A stretch of DNA of 64,000 nt. Origin: Chaetoderma sp. LZ-2023a (lineage: Eukaryota > Mollusca > Caudofoveata > Chaetodermatida > Chaetodermatidae). Below, in pieces: positions 22,020-30,060 of this stretch. The number at the start of each line of letters is the position of its first letter. Position 1 is the stretch's first letter. The stretch is from positions 78,154,079 to 78,218,078 of the forward strand of contig CM067367.1 of assembly GCA_034401795.1 (NCBI GenBank), read 5' to 3'. The notes under the pieces were generated by a model, which saw nothing but the letters and a program-made list of their open reading frames with translations, did no database searches and was not told the DNA's origin. Both the position numbers and the translations under genes were made by a program.

Positions 22020-22335
22020 TGGATAAATCCACTTTTAGCTATGCCCCAGCCATCTCTAGGTAGGCTCCGTCGATGCTTTGCAACTGCGTGTGCTGGGATC
22101 AATAAGTACTTTGAATCCTGAATTCCAAACTCCAAGGTAACTATAGTTACAGTAAACCTGTTGAATATTTTGAAACTAATTTCAAATAATTTGACTGGGG
22201 TCTGTTGTTAAATATTCAACAGAATGTTTACTAAATAGTAAAGACATATAATTCGTACAACTGACTGAAGTTTGACAGATTTAGTTGCGTCAGCCTACAT
22301 ATGATGCAATTCCTTATGACATCATATACTTAACC
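22020..22335. repeat. P2 composite copy
   Basis: Left end AATGGATAAATCCACTTTTAG; GCCCCAGCCATCTCTAG; GTGCTGGGATCAA; the palindrome at 22156-22217 with a short internal duplication (CTAATTTCAAATAATTTGACT); TTTACTAAATAGTAAAGAC. The right end is eroded. Confidence 0.6.
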
Positions 22336-22494
22336 ATTTAACACTCATGCAGGGTTTTGCTGAGGCAGGGCCCTTGCACCATTTAGCACTCTAAAATTCA
22401 CAATGTCCAAGCATTACCTTCGCACATGGGTCATTGGCTCACTGGGTTTTAGGCCATAGATATCTTCCATGTATGTACTTGATCCAACATTTCT

Positions 22495-22563
22495 GGTGAA
22501 TATTTTGAAACTAATTTGACTGAAAGCCAGCTTCCAGTCAAATTGCTTTCAAACTATTCAACA
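22495..22563. repeat. P2 palindrome with a short loop
   Basis: TGAATATTTTGAAACTAAT and a return arm (GTCAAATTGCTTTCAAACTA) fold around GAAAGCCAGCTTCC. Confidence 0.65.
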
Positions 22564-22663
22564 TCATACTTATATAATGACTGTAAATGTGGAATTCTGG
22601 GATTTCAGGTCAAAGGGGTAAAATGTGATAATTCATTGGTTTTGATTTGGGGCCCCACTTCTG

Positions 22664-22711
22664 TGATAACGCAGGTTACTAGGCAAATATTGGCCCAGTA
22701 ACCTGCATTAT
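22664..22711. repeat. Short hairpin (GATAACGCAGGTTACT arms)
   Basis: Arms GATAACGCAGGTTACT and AGTAACCTGCATTATC around GGCAAATATTGGCCC. The stem is related to the hairpin at 966-1005 through AGGTTAC. Confidence 0.6.
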
Positions 22712-22775
22712 CATTCTTGTTTTAATAAATGTGATGTCAGTGCTAAGGGGAAAGTTATAGATTGTCGTAAGAGAG

Positions 22776-22778
<3 letters not shown>

Positions 22779-22856
<78 letters not shown>
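22779..22856 (+). repeat. TA microsatellite, left of mariner element
   Basis: An uninterrupted (TA)n tract that continues on the other side of the element at 24167-24235. The transposon inserted at one of its TA steps. Confidence 0.95.
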
Positions 22857-22857
<1 letters not shown>

Positions 22858-22998
22858 GAGAGGTGTTCAGTTTATTTTGTCACAAGATTGCACGATTTCT
22901 TGCTGCATACTTTTGGTCAATTGTCTGACTCACAATACCTTTTTACTAAGCCCACGAGCTTACCGACACGCTAGTTTAGTTTGTTAAAAGTTTTCACC

Positions 22999-23388
22999 AT
23001 GCCAAGACATAAAATAAGCGAGAGAGAGGAGGGTATAATTCTCCATCGTTTGAGGAGGGGAATGACGCCATCACTGATCAGAAATGAACTTTTGAAAGAA
23101 AATATCAGTGTCAGTGTGAGGACCATTTATCGCGTAAAGAATAACATCGGAAAAGAACGACAATTGACGAATCTAACACATGGAAAATCTGCTACGTTGA
23201 AAATCAGAAGAAGACGAACTGTAGTATCAAAACAAGTGATAGACAAAGCGAAGAAAATGATAGCAAGAATTAACCCACCGACACAACGTGAGATGAGCAA
23301 TCTATTAGGAATTAGTTTGGGATCCGTAAATAACACCATAAACAACTGTTATCAAGGCAAAACTGAGAAAGAAATGTTTGGTTCATAA
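22999..23388 (+). pseudogene. mariner transposase, N-terminal DNA-binding part
   Basis: Starts at ATG 22999 (MPRHKISEREEGII). The usual pair of helix-turn-helix motifs is visible: ILHRLRRGMTPSLIRNEL with VSVRTIYRVK, then PPTQREMSNLLGIS with SVNNTINN. The basic stretch LKIRRRR lies between them, as in the GRPR-like linkers of Tc1/mariner proteins. The frame runs out at TEKEMFGS and stops; the next part continues in the frame one base over. Confidence 0.88.
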
Positions 23389-24091
23389 ACTATCCATAGA
23401 GAAGGTTGAAAAGAGGAGGACGAGGAGCTGGAGGCTGTACCTGAAGCTGTGTGCGGGGAAGTGGAAAAACTTTGTCACCACAGATGAGGCTATGTTTTAT
23501 CTAGGTGGAAGCTACGGAAAATGGCGAGTCTGTTATGTTAGGAAAGGACAAATTGATATGGATAAGTTGAAGTTTGTTAAACGTGACAGTTTCGCGCCTG
23601 GTTTCATGGTATGGGCAGGCGTTAGTCATTACGGAAAGACCAGTCTTAAATTCGTTGATTGGAATGTGAAAATCAATGCTGATTATTACATCAAACATGT
23701 TTTGAGACCCTTCTTGAAACATGATGTTCCCAAATTATTCCCAGGGAACAAACAGAAGGACATGGTTTTTCACCAAGATAGTGCCCCCTCTCATACTGCA
23801 CGAAAGAGCTTAACATACTTAAAGCAGAACAATATTAAATTCATTAGCCCTGAAGAATGGATGCCGAAGTTGCCGGATGCTGCCCCTATGGACTTTAGTA
23901 TCTGGAGGATTGTCAAGCGCCGTCTACAGAAGCAGAAAGTTACAAGTCTTAACAGTCCAAAACGTGCTCTCAAAACCGAATGGAAGGCACCAAGTCAAAC
24001 TGTGATCAATAAAGCCCTTTCTTCTTGGCCTAAGCGCTGTAGACTGATATATCATGCTCATGGGTCTCAAATTGAACATCTTCTGCAATGA
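23378..24091 (+). pseudogene. mariner transposase, catalytic DDD domain
   Basis: Continues the protein with KCLVHKLSIEKVEKRRTR. Catalytic residues: first D in FVTTDEAMF, second in MVFHQDSAPSHTAR, third in PDAAPMDFSIW. The aromatic/VWAGVSHYGKT strand lies between the first two, as expected. It ends NIEHLL-like at TGA 24089. With the N-terminal part the protein would be about 365 residues, normal for the family. The net one-base shift lies between about 23360 and 23378 (GAGAAAGAAATG). Confidence 0.9.
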
Positions 24092-24165
24092 AATTATTTT
24101 GTGATACATTATTGTTGCTTAAATACTTATTTGAAATTTGTGACAAAATAAACTGAACACCTCTC

Positions 24166-24166
<1 letters not shown>

Positions 24167-24235
<69 letters not shown>
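24167..24235 (+). repeat. TA microsatellite, right of mariner element
   Basis: Remainder of the TA tract into which the mariner element inserted. Confidence 0.95.
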
Positions 24236-24238
<3 letters not shown>

Positions 24239-25179
24239 TTTCGTTTACCTCTTGTCGCGAAAATAGGAAATAGAATGGCAAACTTCAAATGCATGTGGAT
24301 AAACAATCCGATAAACTCGATCATCGATGCGTGTCTTTGGTTACAAATTTCGAGAAAACTCAAGCACTGTCAGTAATAAGTCTGAGTTAAGATGCCGAAG
24401 CGGTCAAATATATAGGCATCACACTTTCTGATTGAGTTTCGTTATTCTGTGTTATCTGTCTACTCTTTAGTCTGTGGCATACACGAAATGTGCATAGATT
24501 GATGTATTGCACACGCAAAAATATGTTATTTTCGAAACAGTTGATGCCATCTTTGCTAAATCTCATTCAATATGCGTGTATTCTCGACCAATCAGACTCG
24601 TGTGATACAGTGATACCCGCTGCCGAAAACAGGGTAATGAACTTACGTACTCGGATATCAGGCGCCAGTAAAACAATTATGTACGCATGCGCATATCTAT
24701 GTAAAAGCGGAGCTTTTTGGTTACATATTATGTATGAAATAGAGAATTCTAAAACAACCAAATGTCAGGTTTGCAGATTTTGTAAATCGCTTCCCTTTCC
24801 GTTATAAGATGTTGCAACACTAGCTGCAACTGATGCATATATTGTTCTAAAAAGTTTTGCCTTTTACGTCAGCTCAAATTAGACTATATTGTAATAATCC
24901 CATTTCAGAGAATATTTTGGTATATTCATCCAGATTTCAAGAGAAATTGTGGATTGAAATTTTTTTTAAATATACGCACAGTCATCAAACTGGCTTCATA
25001 CACACTAAAGAATACCTAGTGCAGAGTTCACACACGTACATTTTATACAAAAGTACAATTAACGATTACGATGATATGGCATTACGGCCACGAAAAAAAT
25101 AACTAAATGTGATGCATGTACTTAACACATATATGGCTCCAATTGCAATTTAGATCTACATGTACGGGTCCTTGACAGA
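24236..25179. other. Intron DNA, nothing recognised
   Basis: The longest frame (24490-24807, plus strand, about 105 codons) has no recognisable motif and no exon boundaries. I regard it as chance. Confidence 0.5.
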
Positions 25180-25480
25180 CTATAGACCGATTCCACTTTA
25201 TGTTTAATGACGCGTAGTAAGAATCTTTGTCGCATTACTGAATACATTTGATTGCGCGTTTGACTTTTCCGTGATGGGTTTAAAATATTCCATAATGCGT
25301 TTAACATATTATAGGATGGGGTTGACTTTCCGTTAGACGCACCTATAAAATAAATTAAATGCGTTTGGTGTTTGGCCACACCTGAAAACGCTACACGCTT
25401 TTGACGCTAAAAAGACGCATTTTTGTTTCGTTTTTGTTTCGTCAAACAGTAAACCTAACTAAGATCTGTACTGTACATGT
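25180..25480. repeat. Cluster of TGCGTTT-like words, CAGTACAG end
   Basis: Read from the right edge inwards it opens CAGTACAGATCTTAGTTAGG, nearly the same as the left edge at 17205, and is preceded by TA. Inside are ATGCGTTTAAC, GCGCGTTTGAC, GATGGGTTTAAAAT, ATGCGTTTGGTG, AAACGCTACACGC and GACGCATTTTT at 20-40 bp spacing. Confidence 0.5.
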
Positions 25481-25743
25481 AGCATTGTCAGATATGCCAT
25501 TGGTACAGTCTAGGACGGCCTGGGCTGTTGCAGTCTGGAGTGAGCATAGACATGATTTCATTTATTTCAACAAAGGATTTCTTTCATGATTTTGCAAAAA
25601 ATGTCAAAATTACTGAAAATTTGGAAAATTAATTTAGTCCACACAAAACAGTTTGTAAATATATTCAGGTATGAAAGCATTAAATTAAATATACATTGAA
25701 GAAGATAGCAGCATGACTAGTTTCACAAAACGCTTATGCTCAC

Positions 25744-25829
25744 CCATCTTTTCCACGATTATGTATCTTGAGATCTTCTTCAATATTAGCTTCCTGCTTG
25801 AAACTTTCCCAGTCCAGTTTAGATTTATT
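25744..25829 (-). CDS. CFDP1: CFDP1 exon (BCNT-C domain start)
   Basis: Minus strand: acceptor TTTTGTCCCAG, then 28 codons plus two bases, then donor GTGAGC. The peptide is [20 protein letters not shown] followed by KIHNRGKD and a split glycine. The human protein reads [20 protein letters not shown]...IHNRGKEG, so the WESFK core and the HNRGK(D/E)G turn are intact. The two-base overhang joins the T at 13567 to give Gly-Tyr-Ile-Glu-Arg, confirming both boundaries. Confidence 0.96.
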
Positions 25830-26069
25830 CTGGGACAAAACGAAAATATAATTTTATATAATAAACAATTAAACCAAATGTATATACAACCTACTGAGCT
25901 GACCACGATTTTTAGTTTGAAACGATTTTGACTTGAAATGATAAAGTACTAATTTAAGTAAATTACATTTTAAGTAATATATGCCAAAAACTGCAACAAC
26001 ATTCAAACCAATTTTGCAAATAAATTGGATACACAAACAATTGATTGATCACATGTTGCGATCTAGAGG

Positions 26070-26097
26070 CCCCCCCCCACCACCCCCCCCCCCCCCC
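26070..26097 (+). repeat. C homopolymer run
   Basis: Three C tracts broken only by CA steps. One of several poly-G/poly-C runs in the window. Confidence 0.7.
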
Positions 26098-26149
26098 GAC
26101 ACAATTATTATGAGACTAATGTTAAAGAGAATCTCAAATTCATTGCAAT

Positions 26150-26535
26150 GGATCTTTCCAGAGAAATGACATCATATGACGTCATAATCAGCTACGTGGC
26201 GTGTAGGATGATGTCATAATCATTACATCATAAATGATTCTCTATGTCTTTAACTCCTAATAGTCCGACACGTTGTACAAATTGTATGTCTCTACTATTT
26301 AATAAACATGCTGTTGAATATTTTAAAACTAAATTGACTGGGCGCCGTTGTTGCCATAGGCAGCAACAGCACCCAGTCAAATTAGTTTCAAAATACTCAA
26401 CAGCTTACCTGTACAGTTTTCTGGAAAATTGATAGTCAGGAAGCTCAGGAGATCGATTTATCCCAACACTAGCGAGGTGTGGGCGGACCTTAGCAAGAGA
26501 TGGGCGGGGCATGGTTAAAAATGGAACGGTCCAAT
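26150..26535. repeat. P2 composite element
   Basis: Left end AATGGATCTTTCCAGAG; right end AAATGGAACGGTCCAATG. The order mirrors 14372-14785 in the opposite orientation: GACGTCATAATCAGCTACG, TACAAATTGTATGTCT, the palindrome 26309-26404, GTGTGGGCGGACC, GAGATGGGCGGGGCATGG. Confidence 0.7.
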
Positions 26536-26589
26536 GAAATGTATATCACGTTTATCACACAAGTTGAGCTTAAACATCACATTTGCAAT

Positions 26590-26892
26590 GCGTGAAACAT
26601 GCCTGCAAATGAACATTCCACAAGACAACTGCAAAGGCAGGATTTGTCCGGCTTGGTCATTAACCCTTTAACCCTCAAATTTATTCAAGAAAATTTCTAT
26701 TATAAAATGTCCATTTGCTGACCAAAAGAAGACTATTTTGGAAAATGTACCACTGAAAAGACTGGCTCGATAACCGAGCCAGTCTTTTCAGTGGTAAATT
26801 TTCCAAAATAGTCTTCTTTTGGTCTGCAAATGGACATTTCTCAAGGAAGCCGTTTTTTGGCTGATATGAGTGTTAGATTGTTAAATGGTTAA
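26590..26892. repeat. P1 tail fragment followed by an intact P1 element
   Basis: 26590-26660 is a P1 right end (GCCTGCAAATGAACATT...GGCTTGGTCATTAA). From TTAA at 26660 a full P1 copy runs to TTAA at 26892: CCCTTTAACCCTC on the left, AGATTGTTAAATGG on the right. Its arms (26700-26840) are a near-perfect palindrome around CTCGATAACCGAG and carry ACTGAAAAGACTGG where other copies read ACTGGAATGACTGG, changed equally on both arms. Confidence 0.8.
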
Positions 26893-27073
26893 ATGCGTAA
26901 ATTAGAGTGTACATCCGATCAACAATATATTCAGCTGTGCATCTGTCACTCAAGTATACGATGTCACAATCAAACACGTCACTTGTTAGTTGATGTCACA
27001 ATCAGAAAGACATAGCTCTGACATGAATATCAGTCGGTCACGTAGCTGTAGGTACTGTTAGTGAATTTACAAT

Positions 27074-27233
27074 TTAACCCTTACCACTCCGGTGTCAAAA
27101 TTATAAATCTTTAAATTAAATTAAAAGATGAACAGCAACATCTTGCAACAAAATTGTTGAAAAATGTACACCAGGTTCTTTGATATTCACACAATAAAAA
27201 ATAGAATATTGACATCAGATTGGTAAGGGTTAA
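27074..27233. repeat. P4 element with a shortened centre
   Basis: TTAACCCTTACCACTCCGG to GACATCAGATTGGTAAGGGTTAA. About 50 bp shorter than its relatives; the GCTGTC hairpin is largely gone. Confidence 0.8.
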
Positions 27234-27238
27234 TAAAC

Positions 27239-27500
27239 ATTCTGTTGAATATTTTGAAACTAATAGGCAGCTACAACACCCAGTTAAATTTGTTTCAAAA
27301 TATTCATCAGAATGGTTATTAAATAGAAAAGATATGCATTTACAATTCGTACAACTTAACGGACTATCCAGCGTTTACGACTAACTTAATTATGTCATTC
27401 ATGACGTAATTGATTATGATGTCACAGTACATTGTGTACCTATCACTTAATTGATTATGACATTATATGAGTGATAGATAAACTGGATTCATCCATTGAC
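27239..27500. repeat. P2 composite, right two thirds
   Basis: Begins with TCTGTTGAATATTTTGAAAC, has a short palindrome loop (27239-27312), then TTATTAAATAGAAAAGAT, CAATTCGTACAACTT and the end ACTGGATTCATCCATTG. It ends 32 bp from the exon at 27532. Confidence 0.65.
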
Positions 27501-27531
27501 ACAATGGATGGACGAAATGATGTATACGTAC

Positions 27532-27757
27532 CAAAGTAGATATTGTTGGTTTTTTGTTAATATGACCGAGCACACTTGATAGTCCTCCACCTCCTCCTGC
27601 TCCTTTTCCAAACTTTCCAAGTTGTCCTTTCCAGTCATTGCTTATCAGACCTTTAATTGCACCTGGCGATGAACTGCTGCTTTCCAATGAACCACTGCCT
27701 TCCAAAGAACCACTGCTTTCCAACGTCAGACTAGGAGTTTCTGAATGATTTTTTTCA
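27532..27757 (-). CDS. CFDP1: CFDP1 exon with serine/glycine-rich linker
   Basis: Acceptor TATCATTTCAG, one base completing a leucine codon, then 75 codons and donor GTACGT. The first half is rich in serine, glycine and leucine (SLTLESSGSLEGSGSLESSS), followed by KGLISNDWKGQLGKFGKG and GGGGGLSSVLGHINKKPTIS. Human CFDP1 has the shorter RSSGMSSLLGKIGAKKQKMS at this place, so the SSVLGHINKK end aligns and the repetitive part is extra length. The exon is clearly coding, but the linker is probably disordered and lineage-specific. A DIRS-type retrotransposon lies only about 350 bp upstream in the next intron. Confidence 0.93.
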
Positions 27758-27774
27758 CTGAAATGATATATGTT

Positions 27775-28100
27775 ATACAGTACGTCACAAAAATAACTTA
27801 CGAAAAATGCATTTTTTAATGCGCCAAAAGGAAAACAAACGCGCCAATTTTTCAACGCGTAGTAAAACAAAATTCTGTATAGAACGCGTTGTCTAGACAT
27901 TTTCTGACGGGCCTAAACTCTTGTTTTCATGCGTCTAATTTGTTTCGACCCATTAATTTTTTTCTGACGAATGTACTGAAATGTTTAAACGCACTAATAA
28001 TTTTTAATTTAGGAGGTGCTATATATTTGACGTGCGTTTTAAAATGTTACGCGTAGGAAATACGACACGAACTATTTATCTTGCATGTGGTTGTCCTGGC
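27775..28100. repeat. Cluster of TGCGTTT-like words
   Basis: Words AATGCGCCAAAAG, AACGCGCCAATTTTTC, AACGCGTAGTAAAAC, GAACGCGTTGTC, CATGCGTCTAATTTG, TTTAAACGCAC, GACGTGCGTTTTAAAATG and TACGCGTAGG succeed one another every 25-40 bp. A CAGTACGTC word (27778) marks one edge. The DIRS element starts directly at the other edge. Confidence 0.5.
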
Positions 28101-28142
28101 ATTTAAACGAAATCTAGGATTTCTTTTTTCACGAGAGAGTTG

Positions 28143-28319
28143 ATACTTACCTCCCTAATACTTTTGATATTGCTAAATATCGGCTTTCACTCAATAAAAC
28201 ACTCAGATTAAAAACAGTTAGGTGCCCCTACTGGGCAGGGAGTCAGAGGTAGTCCGGCGGATGCTCGCCCCACCACCGCGCATGCGCCGACTACTACTTC
28301 CTCTGGCTCATTTATTGGC
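28143..28319. repeat. DIRS terminal inverted repeat, left
   Basis: Runs from ATACTTACCTCCCTAATAC to CTCATTTATTGGC and is the near-exact complement of 34943-35120. Outside it a short unique end (from 28104, TAAACGAAATCTAGGATTTC) is matched in the internal complementary region. Confidence 0.92.
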
Positions 28320-28386
28320 TAACACATGCAACTACCAAGAGCCTGAAGACCGAGCCTCTGTGGGGCGGAGAGGCCGGGTCAGTATC

Positions 28387-28470
28387 TAGGGAGGTAAGTA
28401 TCAACTCTCTCGTGAAAAAAGAAATCCTAGATTTCGTTTATTTCACATCAAGAGTATACTTACCTCCCTA
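28387..28470. repeat. DIRS internal complementary region
   Basis: The first half (CTAGGGAGGTAAGTATCAAC... to about 28442) is complementary to the left outer end. The second half (TTTCACATCAAGAGTATAC...) is complementary to the right outer end. The two meet around 28441 with an overlap of about two bases, as expected for a copy of the joined ends. Confidence 0.88.
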
Positions 28471-28670
28471 ATACTTTTGATATTGCCAGAATTCGAAAGT
28501 GAATCTGGCGGGAGGGAGGCGAGGTCAAAAGACCAGCTCTTCCCTATACGCTTTCAAGCGTTTAAGGCACTTATGACGTCTGAAACTGTGTGAAAACACA
28601 GTCAGGATTTGATAAACCATCGGATAACACAACCGATGTTTGAGAGATGACCGATTTGTCATATGCGCTC

Positions 28671-28684
28671 CCCCCCCCCCCCCT
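28671..28684 (+). repeat. C homopolymer
   Basis: Short C run in the non-coding 3' part of the DIRS element. Confidence 0.6.
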
Positions 28685-29014
28685 TGGGAGGAAGATTAAA
28701 TGACCTCAATGTCCTACACGCTCTCTACGTACTAGTGCCAAGTACTATAGGACAGAGACGAAAAGGCTCCATTTTCGTATACTCTCTCTAAAGAACCACA
28801 ACCCACATAAACCATCACCATATTAATAACACTGGGTAACGTGACAATACAAACAATGAACAACACATGAACAAGACTGACCTTGTTGTACTAGGAAGCT
28901 GTCATCATGAATCCAGTAGAGAAGGATGATACAGTCCCGACAAGTGGTTGTCACCGTCGCTGAATGGCGAAGTATATAAGCAATGCGGAAGCACTCTTCA
29001 CAAACATAAAGCGG

Positions 29015-30060
29015 TTATTGTTTCAAAATCGACAAGGCGAGAGGGTTAGAGGTGTCACGGAGGTAATGGTCTGTAAAACTTGACTCACAGTGCCACTGAG
29101 CCACTGACATAATATCATCCACAGGGACCCCACTAAACAGGGCAGTGGATGCCACGACACCGCGGACACTGTGAGCCTTGGCCACGTCAACCTGTCGCCC
29201 GGTGGCGGATTTGTGACAAAATTGAATACATTCCACAATCCACCTAGAAATGGTGTCCTTAGACGCCCTACCATGGGGTTCAATATATGACAACCATAAC
29301 GCTGACTGGTCGGTACGCCACTCCGAAGTACGCTGTTTGTACCGGAGCAGCGCCCGTACGGGGCACCATACTTTAGAATTAGGATCATATCTAGTTAAAG
29401 ATGGCAAAAAAAATAGGCTGACCTGGATATTTCAATGACTGATTTTTAGACAAGAAATTAATCCTAGGTAGAAGCTTAAGGCCTTCCCCTGTAACCACAA
29501 ACCGGTCAACCTCGGCTGATAAGGCGTGAATTTCACTCCTACGCCTTGCCGAGGCCGCAGCAATTAAAAATACAGTTTTAAGAGTTAACATTTTCATAGA
29601 AATGGAACTAAGTGGTTCAAAAGGCTTATCACCTAGTACCTGGAGCACCAGTGATAAACTCCAAGACGGAATCAGTGGAGGATTCCTTGGTCTTAGATTG
29701 CCCATGCCTTTAATTAATACATTTAATGTACTTACTTCATCACTCCCCCTAATAGCCAAGCAAGGAATAACAGTCATTAAAGCTGACTTATAACCAGCAA
29801 TAGAGTTAGGCTTGAGGCTATAGGCATCATATAGGTGACAGAGGAAATCAGCCACTACCTGAATAGATGATTCCATTGGATCAATACATCTTTTTGAGCA
29901 CCATTCTGCAAATCTGTTGATTTTATAATTATATGCTCTGGAGGTTGACCCCCTCCTGGCTTTGGCCATAAACATGGCCGCTTGCTCAGAAAAGCCCTCC
30001 TTAATTCTAGATTCCTTGACAACATCCACGCAGTCAATCGGAACATTGACGGATTGTCGT
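29015..30060 (-). CDS. DIRS tyrosine recombinase region
   Basis: Fossil part. The N-terminal, SAM-like part is visible (RAYNYKINRFAEWCSKR, FLCHLYDAYSLKPNSIAGYK), followed by the catalytic fold with the SARRRSEIHAL helix and, further on, AHSVRGVVAST and FTDHYLRD, the typical Arg / His-x-x-Arg / Tyr set of lambda-integrase-like recombinases. In DIRS elements this enzyme joins the circular DNA copy to the genome. It overlaps the reverse-transcriptase region on the same strand, an arrangement known in the family. Confidence 0.85.

Larger units (their letters stand above)
22857..24166 (+). mobile_element. mariner-type (DD37D) DNA transposon, 1,310 bp
   Basis: The terminal inverted repeats are perfect for 29 bp; they begin CGAGAGGTGTTCAGTTTA on both strands. 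TA flanks both ends. The transposase is split by one frameshift (see the two parts). The catalytic spacing fits DD37D, the maT-like branch of the Tc1/mariner superfamily: from the second aspartate (HQD) to the third (APMD) there are 37 residues. Perfect ends and a single shift suggest a recent insertion. Confidence 0.92.
13568..25743 (-). other. CFDP1: CFDP1 intron between exons ending at 25744 and starting at 13567
   Basis: About 12.2 kb. Donor GTGAGC and acceptor TTTCAG fit the splice rules, and the phase (two bases, then one) joins a conserved glycine. The intron holds P1, P2 and P4 elements, a hAT-type element, a broken LINE and a mariner-type transposon, each listed separately. Confidence 0.85.
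25830..27531 (-). other. CFDP1: CFDP1 intron, 1.7 kb
   Basis: Phase-0 intron between the codons for ...TISTL and NKSKL. It holds a C homopolymer, two P2 copies, a P1 element and a P4 element packed almost end to end. Confidence 0.85.

Noticed and set aside
24030-24363. Isoleucine-tyrosine repeat proteins over the TA tract
   Set aside because: Translation of a TA microsatellite, not a protein.
27758-27900. Extension of the 27532-27757 exon upstream as one larger frame
   Set aside because: The acceptor at 27758 and the phase match to the upstream exon show that the extra codons are intronic.
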